64,000 bases of DNA, taken from contig NZ_CP028843.1 of NCBI RefSeq assembly GCF_003058325.1, forward strand, positions 1,665,501 through 1,729,500, given 5' to 3'. The position numbers and the translations under genes were made by a program. The notes below the pieces were generated by a model, which was not told the origin of the DNA, searched no databases, and saw only the letters and a program-made list of their open reading frames with translations. The first letter of the stretch is position 1. Each line of letters starts with the position of its first letter. This document shows positions 25,026 through 34,333 of the stretch, piece by piece. The stretch comes from Methylobacterium currus (GTDB lineage: Bacteria; Pseudomonadota; Alphaproteobacteria; Rhizobiales; Beijerinckiaceae).

Positions 25026-25838
25026 GTGGCGCCGAATCCCTCCGATCTCGTGCGGCTCGCCGACCTGCGCGCGGTGCCAGACCCTGACACCGATCCGGCC
25101 TTGCAGCGGCTGATCACGGCGGTGAGCCGGACGATCCTGAGCGCGATCAACCGCCCGTCGATCCTGCCGCGGTCCTATACCGAGACGCGCGAGGTGGGTC
25201 GCAACGGCCTGCTCCTGCGCGCCTATCCGGTGACCCGGGTGGATGCGGTCGAGGTGGCCGGTGTGAGCGTGCGTCCGTTGGTGCCAGGGTCGGGCTTGCT
25301 CGCGGGCTACGAGATCGACCCCGCCGACGAGGCGCCCCCGGGCCGGCCGCAGATGCTGCGCTTCGGCACCGGCACGCCGTTCGGCTTCGGCGGCGCCTGG
25401 GCTACGGTGACCTACACGGCCGGCTACCAGGTCACGGCGGAAGCCGCCCTGGTGCCTCCGGACGGGGCCGTCGTGGCGTTCCAGCCCTACGGCGCCTGGG
25501 CGAGCGATGGCGGCGTGACCGATGCCGGCGGCTCCGCCCTGACCCGCGTCGCCTCCGCTCCGGCCGCCGGCCAGTACGCCGTCGATGGCGCGGGCGGCTA
25601 CACTTTCGCGGCGGCGGATGCCGGCCGACCGGTGGCACTCACCTACGGCTACGTCCCGGCCGACCTCGCCAACGCCGCCCGGGAGTGGATCCTGGAGCGC
25701 CAGGCCTATGCCGAGCGCGTCGGGCTGCAATCCAAGAGCCTCGGCGGCCAGGAGACGGTGTCCTACCGCATCGCCGCCGTGCCGGACTTCGTGCGCCCGG
25801 TGCTCCAGCAATACGCCAGCGTGGTGCCTCCGTGCTGA
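25026..25838 (+). CDS. Head-tail connector (gp6-like) protein
   Basis: A 270-residue protein. The N-terminal part (LVRLADLRAVPDPDTDPALQ, RLITAVSRTILSAINRPSIL) and the PRSYTETREVGRNG/LLRAYPVTRVDAVEVAG block are typical of gp6-like head-tail connectors. So is the C-terminal ADLANAAREWILERQAYAER. A beta-rich insertion lies between them. It would close the portal end of the filled head. It starts at GTG and overlaps the next gene by seven bases. No tail genes follow, which is unusual. Confidence 0.8.
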   Translation: MAPNPSDLVRLADLRAVPDPDTDPALQRLITAVSRTILSAINRPSILPRSYTETREVGRNGLLLRAYPVTRVDAVEVAGVSVRPLVPGSGLLAGYEIDPADEAPPGRPQMLRFGTGTPFGFGGAWATVTYTAGYQVTAEAALVPPDGAVVAFQPYGAWASDGGVTDAGGSALTRVASAPAAGQYAVDGAGGYTFAAADAGRPVALTYGYVPADLANAAREWILERQAYAERVGLQSKSLGGQETVSYRIAAVPDFVRPVLQQYASVVPPC

Positions 25839-27259
25839 CCGGGATCGAGGTCATGCTGGCGACGGTGCCGAACTACTCGGTCGACACCAACGCCATCCGT
25901 CTGCAGTTCCTGCGCGAGGCGTGGGCGTTCCTGCGCACTTTCACCGGCCGCCCCGGCGAGGTCGCGGTCGACACGACCAACAACCGCTTGGTCGTGCATG
26001 ACGGCACCACCCCGGGCGGCTTCCCCACCGTGACCGCGGCGGACCTCAAGACGCTCCAGACCGTGACCCTCCTCGGCCTCGGCACCACCGCCGACGCGCA
26101 GAACCCGTTCGCCGCCAAGCTCAACACGGCGCTCTGGACCGCCCTGACCAATGGCGAGGGCGGCAGTGGGGACCTCCGGTACACCCTCAACAAGGAGGCC
26201 TCCGGCAACACCCTGTCGCTGCTGCTCCAGTCCGGCTATTCCGGCCGGGCGGAGCTGGGCCTGACCGGCGACGACGACCTGCGGGTGAAGGTCTCGCCCG
26301 ACGGCAGCACCTGGCGCGAGGCCCTGCGGATCGACCGCGCCACCGGCGGCCTCGACCTCACGGCGGCGGAGGTTTCGGCCCCGGTCGCCGCCACGGTCGA
26401 CCTCGGGGCGCTGCCCGCCCTCAAGGTGGCGCTCACCGGCGCCGGCACCGTCACCAGCTTCGGCCCCAGCCCGAACCGGGTGCGGCTCCTGCGCTTCACC
26501 GGTGCAGCGACGCTCACCCATAACCCCGCCAGCCTGGTCCTGCCGGGTCGCGCGACCCTCGTCACCGCCGCCGGCGACACGGCGCTCGCGACCTCCGACG
26601 CCTCGGGTAACTGGACGGTGCGCGACTTCGTGCGCGCCTCCGGCAAGCCGGTGACCGGCCCGGCCTCCGCCGACATCACCGACAGCACTGCCACCGGGCG
26701 CGCGCTCCTGACGGCGGCCGGTGCGGCGGCCGGCGCGACCGCGTTGGGGCTCGGGACGGGCAGCGCCCCGACCTTTGCGGACCTCACTCTCTCGGGAAAC
26801 GCCACAGTCGGCGGAGGGGCCCTGACGCTCAACAATGCCGCAAGCAATAGCTTGATGTTTTCGGACAGTGGCTATGCGCCTCCTTCGCTCACGGCCCGCT
26901 CGGCTGGAACAAAAATAGTCCTCTATCCCGTCAACCAAAGCTCGATCGATTATGCACTAGGCATTGAAGTTGGAGCGATCTGGAACAGCGTCCCATCGGC
27001 AACGCAATCCTTCAAGTGGTATGCCGGCCTGTCAAACATCGCGACGCTGAGCGGTGCTGGTCATCTGACGGTGAACGGCTCAATACGCCCAGGTTCCTAC
27101 ACGGTGGCGACGGTGCCGGCCGGCGCGGCCGGAGGGTTGGTCTACGTGAGCAACGCTCGCAAGGCAGGCGAGGCGGCGGGCTCTGGCACGGGCGTGCTTG
27201 CCTGCTTCTCCAACGGCGCCTGGCGGCGCCTCTCCGATGAAACCCCTGTGGCGGCATGA
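25832..27259 (+). CDS. Tail-fibre-like receptor-binding protein
   Basis: A 475-residue protein from GTG (an ATG at 25853 is also possible). The N-terminus has the short repeat found at the start of phage fibres and hyaluronidase-like tail proteins: FTGRPGEVAVDTTNNRLVVH, DGTTPGGFP. Beta-rich, Ala/Thr-rich sequence and two 'GLGT' blocks (LLGLGTTADAQNPFAAKLNT, TALGLGTGSAPTFADLTLSG) form a shaft, and a distinct head domain lies at the C-terminus. The stretch about 26830-27070 is visibly more AT-rich than the rest, suggesting exchange of a receptor-binding module. Confidence 0.75.
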   Translation: MLTGIEVMLATVPNYSVDTNAIRLQFLREAWAFLRTFTGRPGEVAVDTTNNRLVVHDGTTPGGFPTVTAADLKTLQTVTLLGLGTTADAQNPFAAKLNTALWTALTNGEGGSGDLRYTLNKEASGNTLSLLLQSGYSGRAELGLTGDDDLRVKVSPDGSTWREALRIDRATGGLDLTAAEVSAPVAATVDLGALPALKVALTGAGTVTSFGPSPNRVRLLRFTGAATLTHNPASLVLPGRATLVTAAGDTALATSDASGNWTVRDFVRASGKPVTGPASADITDSTATGRALLTAAGAAAGATALGLGTGSAPTFADLTLSGNATVGGGALTLNNAASNSLMFSDSGYAPPSLTARSAGTKIVLYPVNQSSIDYALGIEVGAIWNSVPSATQSFKWYAGLSNIATLSGAGHLTVNGSIRPGSYTVATVPAGAAGGLVYVSNARKAGEAAGSGTGVLACFSNGAWRRLSDETPVAA

Positions 27260-27266
27260 GGGTGCG

Positions 27267-27887
27267 ATGAGCGATCCCTACCTCTACGAGTTCCTGTATC
27301 GCGGCCGGCCGGCGGGATCGGCCGAGGCGCCGGCCTGGCACGTGGTGCTCGGCCAGCACGTGACGCCGCCGGGGGCGAGCGAGCCCCAGTTCGTTTCCAG
27401 TGGAGCGCTGACCCCAGCTCAGGCCGAAGCGGCGGGGTTCCCGCTGTCGACGGTGCTGGCGGGGATCGACGCGGCAGCGCTCGCGGGGCGGGACGCGGCC
27501 CTGGCCGAGGCAGCGGCGGCCCGTCAGGAGCGCGACGCCCTGGCGGCCGAGCTGGCGGCGCTCCAGGGCCGGGCCGTTCCGGCGTCGCCCCTCGTCGTCT
27601 CCGACCCCCTGGTCGTCTCCGACCGGCAGTTCTTCCAGGCCCTGGCGCAGGCCGGGGCGATCACGCCCGACGAGGCACTGGCGGCGGTGATGACCGGCCG
27701 GCTTCCGGCGCGGATCGAGGCGGCGGTGGCGGGCCTGCCGGAGGCGGAGCGCTTCGCCGCCCGGATGCTGGTGTCCGGCGCGACGACGTTCGAGCGCGGG
27801 CACCCGATGGTGGCGCGGCTCGGCGCTGCGCTCGGCTACGACGCGGCGGCGCTGGACGCACTGTGGCACGAGGCGGCCAGCCTGTGA
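27267..27887 (+). CDS. Phage hypothetical protein with central coiled coil
   Basis: A 206-residue protein (MSDPYLYEFLYRGRPAGSAE). The first 65 residues look like a small beta domain, residues 70-100 form an Ala/Glu coiled coil (AALAEAAAARQERDALAAEL), and the rest is helical (FFQALAQAGAITPDEALAAV, AERFAARMLVSGATTFERGH). Placed between the fibre and the lysis genes, it may be a fibre-assembly or chaperone protein; this is inference from position. Confidence 0.68.
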   Translation: MSDPYLYEFLYRGRPAGSAEAPAWHVVLGQHVTPPGASEPQFVSSGALTPAQAEAAGFPLSTVLAGIDAAALAGRDAALAEAAAARQERDALAAELAALQGRAVPASPLVVSDPLVVSDRQFFQALAQAGAITPDEALAAVMTGRLPARIEAAVAGLPEAERFAARMLVSGATTFERGHPMVARLGAALGYDAAALDALWHEAASL

Positions 27888-27985
27888 CGGCCACCCTCTG
27901 CAGACAAAGGCCAACTTCGGCCTGATCCGCGCCCGGGCCGACCGGCCGGCGCCGCCGCACCACCCTGCACAATCCGGAGAGACCC

Positions 27986-28561
27986 ATGACCGCGACGACG
28001 TTCGAGCGGGCGCTTTCGCTCGTCCTGATTCATGAAGGCGGATGGTCGGACGACCCGGCCGACCCGGGCGGTGCCACCAACCTCGGGGTGACGATCGGCA
28101 CGTTGAGCCTGTGGCTCGGCCGGCCGGCGACGCGGGCGGAGGTACGGGCGCTGACGCCGGCGAGCGTGGCGCCGCTCTACCGTCGCCGGTTCTGGGACGC
28201 GATCCAGGGCGATGCGCTGCCGGCGGGGCTCGACTACGCGCTGTTCGACTTCGCGGTGAACAGCGGGCCGAAGCGGGCCGTGATCGGGCTGCAACGGGTG
28301 CTCGGGCTCGCCGACGACGGGCGGCTCGGCCCGGTGACGCTGGCGGCGCTCGAGAGCCGGGACGGGCCGGGGCTGATCGATGCCCTGAGCGACGGGCGGC
28401 TGTCGTTCCTGCGGGCGCTCTCGACCTGGCCGCGCTTCGGCCGCGGCTGGGCGCGGCGGGTCGAGGAGGTGCGGGCCGCGGCCCTCGGCTTCCAGGCCGC
28501 CCCGGACGGAGCCACCGCGCCGTCCGTGTGCCCCACCTGCGGCAAGCGTATCGCGGCCTGA
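27986..28561 (+). CDS. Phage endolysin, GH108 N-acetylmuramidase
   Basis: A 191-residue peptidoglycan hydrolase. The catalytic Glu is in LVLIHEGGWSDDPADPGGAT (about residues 11-30), followed by NLGVTIGTLSLWLG, LYRRRFWDAIQGDALP and FDFAVNSGPKRAVIGLQRVL, which define the GH108 fold and its peptidoglycan-binding part. It ends with a zinc-knuckle-like CPTCGKR. There is no signal peptide, so it would need a holin; the next two genes encode small membrane proteins. It would lyse the host at the end of infection. Confidence 0.9.
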   Translation: MTATTFERALSLVLIHEGGWSDDPADPGGATNLGVTIGTLSLWLGRPATRAEVRALTPASVAPLYRRRFWDAIQGDALPAGLDYALFDFAVNSGPKRAVIGLQRVLGLADDGRLGPVTLAALESRDGPGLIDALSDGRLSFLRALSTWPRFGRGWARRVEEVRAAALGFQAAPDGATAPSVCPTCGKRIAA

Positions 28562-28606
28562 CCCCCTTCATACCCCCGGCTTACCGGCTTTCAGAGGAAG
28601 ATCGCC

Positions 28607-28876
28607 ATGAACCAGGAACAGCTCACCACGTTGCTGCGCACCCTGCTGCAGTTCGGCGGCGGGATCGCCGTCGGGCGCGGCTGGATCGATGCCGACACCG
28701 CCACCGCGCTGACGGGCGCGCTGGTGACGATCGCCGTCACCGGCTGGGGCCTCTACGTGCGGCGCAATGCCGGCCTCGTGGCTTCCGCGGCTGCGGTGCC
28801 GGACGTGAGGACGATCCTGGCCGACCCGGCGACCGCGCACGCGATCCCGAGCGCCAAGGTCCAGCCGGCGGAGTAG
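28607..28876 (+). CDS. Probable phage holin
   Basis: An 89-residue protein with two hydrophobic segments (LLRTLLQFGGGIAVGRGWID and ALTGALVTIAVTGWGLYV). It immediately follows the endolysin gene, the usual site for a holin, which forms pores that release endolysin. The C-terminal tail is soluble. The assignment rests on position and topology. Confidence 0.72.
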   Translation: MNQEQLTTLLRTLLQFGGGIAVGRGWIDADTATALTGALVTIAVTGWGLYVRRNAGLVASAAAVPDVRTILADPATAHAIPSAKVQPAE

Positions 28877-28880
28877 CCGG

Positions 28881-29210
28881 GTGCCTCCTCCCGACGACGC
28901 CGAGGGCGTCATCATCCTGCCGCGCCGGACCTCATTCTGGGCCATGGCGACCCTGGTGGTGGGGCTGGCCGGGCAACTCCTCTGGATTGGATCCTACGCG
29001 GCCAAAATCGACGCCCGCCTCGAGGAGCTGGCTGCCTCCGACCAGCGTCAGGCCAAGCGCGACGACGAGCGCTACGGCCTCGTCATCGGCCGCCTCGAAA
29101 GCCTGGAGCGTGACCGCGACCGGCTGGTGCGCCTGGAGGAGCAGGTGCGGATCGCGACCGACCTCCTGCGCGAGATCCGGCAGGAGATCCGTCCGCCCGC
29201 CCGGCGCTAG
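28881..29210 (+). CDS. Membrane-anchored coiled-coil protein, spanin/holin-accessory-like
   Basis: A 109-residue protein with one N-terminal membrane helix (FWAMATLVVGLAGQLLWIGS) and a long charged coiled coil (ARLEELAASDQRQAKRDDER onward). This matches i-spanin or holin-accessory topology. GTG start, four bases after the holin stop. It ends the lysis cassette and the phage module. Confidence 0.62.
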   Translation: MPPPDDAEGVIILPRRTSFWAMATLVVGLAGQLLWIGSYAAKIDARLEELAASDQRQAKRDDERYGLVIGRLESLERDRDRLVRLEEQVRIATDLLREIRQEIRPPARR

Positions 29211-29524
29211 AGAAAGGTGCCCTGTTCGCTTGATCGTGCGATGGGCTGTTCAGGGTGGGTAGCGGCGGTTCAATAGGTGGATGCTAAACCGCAGGATCGC
29301 GCCAATTCCGAACCTCCGGTTTAAAATGCCCGGATGGCCGCTCGCCATCCGACAGCGGACCTTTCGATGTTATCCGTCCTGCTGCATCCTCCACCCGCTC
29401 GCATAAAGGAGGCGTGTGGGACGTGAGAAGCTGTCCCACATTCCGCGCACTTCGGTTCCGAGTTCGCGACAGGCCCGAGAGGTTCTGGCGGACTCGACAC
29501 CAGCCTCACCATACTATCTTTACA
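29211..29524. other. Gap between phage module and ABC operon
   Basis: About 310 bases between converging genes. I see no gene or strong hairpin. The transition probably marks the right edge of the prophage remnant. Confidence 0.5.
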
Positions 29525-30415
29525 TCAGCCTTTCGTGGCTCCCGCCGTGAGCCCCGCAATATAGTAGTCCATTAAAAACGCATAGATGATCAATGGCGGC
29601 GCGGCTCCAAGCAATCCGCCTGCCATGATCTGACCCCAGTTAAATACGTCCGACTTGATGAGGGTCGTGGCGATGCCGACGCTCAGTACGAGCTGATCCT
29701 GGGAGGTCGTAAAGGCGAGCGGGTATAGGAACTGGGCCCAGGCCACTGTGAAGGCGAAGATCATCGCCGCAATGACGCCGGGGAGTGCTACAGGAATGAA
29801 GACCCTGATGAGCGTCTGCGTCCAGCTCGCACCATCCACCAGGGCCGCTTCGTCGAGTTCCCTTGGAATGGAGGCGAAATAGCCGATCATGATCCACGTG
29901 CAAAAAGGCACTGTGAGGGTCGGATAGACAATTACAAGAACGTACCAATGATTGATAAGCTCAATCCCCGTCAAATCTCGAAATGCAGCAAAAATCTTGA
30001 ATAAAGGAATAAAAAGTAGCGTATCTGGAACCAAATAGGTCAGGAAGACACCGGTTGCGAGTGCGCCAGATCCCCAGAATTTCATCCTCGATAGGGCAAA
30101 GGCCGCCGGAACGCTAATGAGCATCGTTACGATTACGACGCATCCGGCAACAATAACTGAATTCTTAAAAAATATTAGAAACTGTGCCGAGGTTAGCAGC
30201 TCGACGAAATTGTCGAGCGTAGGATGATGAACCCACCACGGACTGGTGGCTGCCGAGATCTCGCTCGACGTTTTGAGGGCTGTGATCAGCATGTAGACGG
30301 GCGGCATGAGTGCGAACGCCGCGAACAACCCGAGGAAGATGTAGGCCCAGACCAGGGCCCATCGTCGCCCGCCCGCGGGCGCATCCATCAAATCCGATCT
30401 CGGTCGCGTGCGCAT
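29525..30415 (-). CDS. Sugar ABC importer permease (MalG-like)
   Basis: A 296-residue inner-membrane permease with about six helices (WAYIFLGLFAAFALMPPVYM first). The cytoplasmic EAA loop, which contacts the ATPase, reads ELDEAALVDGASWTQTLIRV followed by FIPVALPGVI. It has the MalG pattern, with a C-terminal FLMDYYIAGLTAGATKG. The start chosen is ATG at 30413-30415, twelve bases after the upstream permease's stop. It forms an operon with a second permease and a binding protein. No ATP-binding subunit is encoded nearby. Confidence 0.9.
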   Translation of the reverse strand: MRTRPRSDLMDAPAGGRRWALVWAYIFLGLFAAFALMPPVYMLITALKTSSEISAATSPWWVHHPTLDNFVELLTSAQFLIFFKNSVIVAGCVVIVTMLISVPAAFALSRMKFWGSGALATGVFLTYLVPDTLLFIPLFKIFAAFRDLTGIELINHWYVLVIVYPTLTVPFCTWIMIGYFASIPRELDEAALVDGASWTQTLIRVFIPVALPGVIAAMIFAFTVAWAQFLYPLAFTTSQDQLVLSVGIATTLIKSDVFNWGQIMAGGLLGAAPPLIIYAFLMDYYIAGLTAGATKG

Positions 30416-30426
30416 CACGGTGACCC

Positions 30427-31362
30427 TCAGATCCGCTCCGCGCGCTTGTTCACGTCCCGCAGGATGAAGATGGCCGCGACCGCTAAGATCGGGACCATGA
30501 ACAGCGAGACTGAAGCCCCCAGCGGGATGTCGCCACCCTGAATGCCGAGCCGAAAGGCCCACGTCGCGAAGACATGCGTGCGGTCCACAGGCCCGCCGGC
30601 GGTCAGGATCCACACTATGTCGAAGTTCGCGAAGGTCACGATCAGCGAGAACAACGTCGTGATCGCGATGATGTTTCGCATCATGGGCAGGGTGATGTAC
30701 CAGAGCCGCTGCCACCAGCCCGCACCGTCAATCGCGGCGACTTCGTAGAGTTCGGCCGGCACCGATTTGAGCGCGGCCAGATACATGATCATGAAGAAGG
30801 GAGCCCCGTACCAGACATTGACTACGATGACGGACAGCCGCGCCCAGGCCGCGTCCCCGGTCCAGGGTACCGGCCCGAGACCGACCAGCGCGAGGAGCCA
30901 GTTCAGGGCGGAGTAGGAGGGATCGAACAGCCACAGCCACGTGAGGGTGGAGAGAGCCGGAGGCATCACCCAGGGCACGAGCAGCATGCCGCGCCACTTG
31001 CGCTGCCCCCGGGCGGGGGTCGCGTTGACGAGGTGGGCGACGACGAAGCCGATGACGGCTTTGAGGAACACGGCGGTCACCGCGAAGAGGCAGGATTGCT
31101 TCACGACCATCCAGAAGGTCTCGCGGGTGAACAGAAAAGCAAAGTTCGCGAGGCCGACGAAGCTCGTCATGCGCTTGTTGAGGGTAGAGAGGTAGGCGGC
31201 GTAGAACGAAGGGTAGATCACCAAAATTAGGATCAGCAGGATCAATGGCAGGGTGAAGAGGAACCCCACCGTCGACCGCTGCCGGAAGAAATTCCGCGCG
31301 GCGCCGAACTGGAATTTGGCAGCGGTTGCGTCAGGCTGCGCTGAGATGACCCCGTCTGGCAT
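30427..31362 (-). CDS. Sugar ABC importer permease (MalF-like)
   Basis: A 311-residue permease with an N-terminal tail, then helices beginning VGFLFTLPLILLILILVIYP. The EAA loop reads ELYEVAAIDGAGWWQRLWYI followed by TLPMMRN. It pairs with the MalG-like permease downstream to form the membrane channel of a carbohydrate importer. It lies 54 bases after the binding-protein gene on the same strand. Confidence 0.9.
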   Translation of the reverse strand: MPDGVISAQPDATAAKFQFGAARNFFRQRSTVGFLFTLPLILLILILVIYPSFYAAYLSTLNKRMTSFVGLANFAFLFTRETFWMVVKQSCLFAVTAVFLKAVIGFVVAHLVNATPARGQRKWRGMLLVPWVMPPALSTLTWLWLFDPSYSALNWLLALVGLGPVPWTGDAAWARLSVIVVNVWYGAPFFMIMYLAALKSVPAELYEVAAIDGAGWWQRLWYITLPMMRNIIAITTLFSLIVTFANFDIVWILTAGGPVDRTHVFATWAFRLGIQGGDIPLGASVSLFMVPILAVAAIFILRDVNKRAERI

Positions 31363-31416
31363 GGGTAACCTTCCTCGCGTGGATCGCAGACGACGGCATG
31401 TTGGGGCGCAGCCCCG

Positions 31417-32748
31417 TTATCCCCGGGTGAAGCCCTCAACCTCGCGCTCGGCCCAGCTAAGGGTGGCGTCGAGCGGCTCTCCCTGCAGGTACCGGACGAC
31501 CATCTTCGTCATGGTGGCCTGGTTGTAGATCTGATTGGCCACGGCCGGCGGCGCTGGAGCCGCCGCAATCGACAGCGTCTGATGGTGGTGAGGGTTCGGG
31601 TAGTGGTAGAGCACGCCCTTGGGCGGTTCAGCCTCGGCCCAGGTCGGCAGCGTGGTGAGCTTCGCCCAGGCCGGAAGATCGTAGCCTCCGCTCACATCGA
31701 CCATCTTGGCCACTGCGTCGTGCGTCGACAGGGCCAGGAGTAGGCTCTTGGCCGCGGGCTTGTTCCGCGAGAACGCCCAGATCCCCCAGAAGAAGGGCAG
31801 GAAGGGTGCGAACCGCCCGCGCGGGCCGGCTGGCATGCCGTGTAGCCAGCACTGCTGCGCGACGTTCGGTGCGTCGCGCTTGGCCACGGCCCAGGCACTA
31901 GGGGGGTTGCAGATGAGAGCGCCGCGACCCGAGACCAGCCACTTGTTGTTCGACGCGTCGTCCCATGCGGGCGCGTCGGGCGGAAGGAACGTCGCGAGCT
32001 TCTTGTAATACTCTAACGCTTGGCGGACTGGATCTGACTTAACCGTCACGTTCCCGGCCTGGTCGACGAGGGCGGCACCAAACGACTGGAAGATCGCGCC
32101 GGCGGTATCGACCGAATCGCTCGTTTGGCCGAGGCCGATCCCGAAGGGCACGCCACCCCTGTGACACGCCTCCGCGGCCTTCAGGAACGCCTCCAGCGTC
32201 CACGCGTCGGCCTGCGGAGGACCGCCTGCCGGGTACATCGCTTGCACATCGATGCCCGCGTGTTGCCTCATGAGGTCAATGCGGGAGCAAGGCCCCTTGA
32301 TCTGGCTGCCCACGGTCGCCGGCACGGCGAGCCATCGGTCCTTCGTTCTCCCTAGGTAAGAGACCGTGCCGTTGACGTCGCCGTTCTGCTGGATCAACAC
32401 GTCCATGACGTCGTTTACGGGTTCAAGGTGTTCGGCATAATCCTGAGGGTACCAGGTCGGAAGGGCGAAGATGTCGTGGCCGGACTTTGCCTGCGCTTCA
32501 GCGGCGATCGTCAGCAGGTTTTTGTTTCCCTGTGACGTGATAAAGTCCATCTTGACGGCGACCTTCTCCTTGTCGGCCCAGGCGCGGACAATTTCTTCAG
32601 TAGCCTTGTTGGCACCGGGGACCCAGTGATCCCAGAAGCCGACGGAGAGGCTGCCGGCGGCCTGCGCGCCGCGCACGAACGGTGCTGATACGGCGGCCGC
32701 CGCTGTCGCATGCATGAAACGACGGCGCGTGAGTTGTGTTCCAGCCAT
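31417..32748 (-). CDS. Sugar ABC importer binding protein with Tat signal
   Basis: A 443-residue periplasmic protein. The N-terminus has a twin-arginine signal (LTRRRFMHATAAAAVSAPFV, cleavage near AQAAG). The mature part follows the cluster B sugar-binding fold: KATEEIVRAWADKEKVAVKM, GHDIFALPTWYPQDYAEHLE and LPFFWGIWAFSRNKPAAKSL. It would deliver a carbohydrate to the two permeases encoded after it. The substrate is unknown. Export in folded form is predicted by the RR motif. The gene is first in the operon. Confidence 0.9.
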   Translation of the reverse strand: MAGTQLTRRRFMHATAAAAVSAPFVRGAQAAGSLSVGFWDHWVPGANKATEEIVRAWADKEKVAVKMDFITSQGNKNLLTIAAEAQAKSGHDIFALPTWYPQDYAEHLEPVNDVMDVLIQQNGDVNGTVSYLGRTKDRWLAVPATVGSQIKGPCSRIDLMRQHAGIDVQAMYPAGGPPQADAWTLEAFLKAAEACHRGGVPFGIGLGQTSDSVDTAGAIFQSFGAALVDQAGNVTVKSDPVRQALEYYKKLATFLPPDAPAWDDASNNKWLVSGRGALICNPPSAWAVAKRDAPNVAQQCWLHGMPAGPRGRFAPFLPFFWGIWAFSRNKPAAKSLLLALSTHDAVAKMVDVSGGYDLPAWAKLTTLPTWAEAEPPKGVLYHYPNPHHHQTLSIAAAPAPPAVANQIYNQATMTKMVVRYLQGEPLDATLSWAEREVEGFTRG

Positions 32749-33559
32749 GCATTTCTCCCCGGTACTCGACAGATATTGACTGTCATGCCTGAGAAAAGGC
32801 TTTTTAGTTATATAAATTCATGGCGTTATTATATTTATCGACAAATTTTATCGGGCTAGAATGTTTCATTTCCGAGCGCTTGGCAAGTCGAAACACATTC
32901 CTGCTTGAGCAAGCTGTGACTGACAGTGCCTTTTAACAGTAAAATATTGCACTATTGACGTTCGCGAGGGCGTATTTTGAGCGCAAAGTGCGGACGATCC
33001 AGAGTGCCGCCTTATTGCGATTTACTCCCATTGGAGGAGTAGCCTATTCCGACGGCTTAAATGAACACCACGGCCCACCCGCAGCTGCCGCTAGCCTGAC
33101 CATAATGAGTGTACAGAAAAGAGCCGTATTTTGTACATTCCCGGTCGGTGATGGTTCATGCGTTCGATTCGAGAGCACGAGATAACGGCCAATGCCAGGC
33201 TAGCATGTCATGAATTCAAGTTTCGGGAAATTCGTCGCAATCGGACATTTCTGACTCAGCTTGCAAGGGGTCGCCTTAGGTCAACAGTATGGATTGCGCG
33301 AGCGCCGCTGGAATGTCCAATTAGGGTCTAGGCGGTGTGAAAACTCGGGCGGGTCATGAAATTGTAGAGCAATCTTCCACGCTGCTGCCATTCTAGGGTC
33401 AAAACCCAATCAGCTTGACCATGCAGGGGACTGCTTGCGACCCGTTGCGGGCTCTTGGGAGGTCTGCTTTCGGGTTTAACCCGCAGGTTACGATACCGCT
33501 TCTGGAACTGAGCCTCCCTAGGAATTACAATCAAAAATTCCGGTAGAGGAGGAAATCAG
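32749..33559. other. AT-rich intergenic region with one repeat copy
   Basis: About 800 bases upstream of two divergent genes. No convincing gene. It contains the left copy of a 28-bp inverted repeat (33393-33420) and presumably promoters for the ABC operon and the exported protein. Confidence 0.6.
33393..33420. repeat. 28-bp inverted repeat, left copy
   Basis: Begins CTAGGGTCAAAACCCAATCA and ends GCTTGACC. It is a perfect reverse complement of 34637-34664. The pair brackets the exported-protein gene, and weaker similarity continues beyond the core on both sides. Confidence 0.88.
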
Positions 33560-34333
33560 ATGAATTTTCTACATCACATCACCTTCTGTGGGTGCCTCTT
33601 CGCCTCCATCGTCAATTTCCCGAGTGTTACACATGCCGAGCGTTTAGTCCAGTCCGCCACGGAGCAGCGAACTTATTTATTCATCAAATCCGATGACGCA
33701 AAGATCAAGAATACTCTTCCTGCCGGCTGGAGCCCTGCGCGGAATGTCGGTCCGTTGAAGGATGCAAATTTTGTCATTGTACTTATTGAAGCCTTGGCAG
33801 GAAGCGATGCAGAGGGAAAACCGATCTTGCATCAAGGCAAGACGGCCGTCCTCGGCATTCCGGCAACGAACGACAAGACCGGAGAGCCAGGGTTTATGGT
33901 GAGTGGCGGGTTTGTATCGAACGCAAGCACCGCACCCGGCGCTTACGACCTGTACGCGCCGGCCTCGTTCACGATGACAAAATCGTCCCGATCGGAAGGC
34001 GACGCCGTGACGGCGGTGACCGAGCAGTGGCTGATCCGATCAGAAAAGGGTGATAGGATTGAATTCGATGTCGGGTACGACCGCGGTATCGGCAACTGGG
34101 CACATGCCGAGCCACACGTCTACTCTGCGCGACATCCAGATTTTTACCGCGTCTATAAGGTCGACCAAGTGACCGAGGTCGTACATACCACTGTTCAGGA
34201 TCATAAGAAGGCCAAGCACGTTAAATTTATTGCTGATGGGCCGCAAATTTCTCGTTTTTTTGATAGTAAATCAGAACTCGTGGCTGTTATATCCTATCCA
34301 GCGTATCATCGAAAGATATATTTACCAGAGTAG
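33560..34333 (+). CDS. Exported protein of unknown function
   Basis: A 257-residue protein with a signal peptide (FLHHITFCGCLFASIVNFPS, cleavage near THAE). The mature region is beta-rich (TYLFIKSDDAKIKNTLPAGW, GKTAVLGIPATNDK, SGGFVSNASTAPGAYDLYAP) with His/Tyr-rich stretches (GNWAHAEPHVYSARHPDFYR). It has no cysteines after the signal. The ATG follows AGAGGAGG. It stands alone, bracketed by an inverted repeat, with lower GC than the core. No family is recognised. Confidence 0.75.
   Translation: MNFLHHITFCGCLFASIVNFPSVTHAERLVQSATEQRTYLFIKSDDAKIKNTLPAGWSPARNVGPLKDANFVIVLIEALAGSDAEGKPILHQGKTAVLGIPATNDKTGEPGFMVSGGFVSNASTAPGAYDLYAPASFTMTKSSRSEGDAVTAVTEQWLIRSEKGDRIEFDVGYDRGIGNWAHAEPHVYSARHPDFYRVYKVDQVTEVVHTTVQDHKKAKHVKFIADGPQISRFFDSKSELVAVISYPAYHRKIYLPE

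Noticed and set aside
32955..33185. Possible 76-residue gene in the AT-rich gap
   Set aside because: No ribosome site, no motif, and neighbouring sequence looks non-coding.
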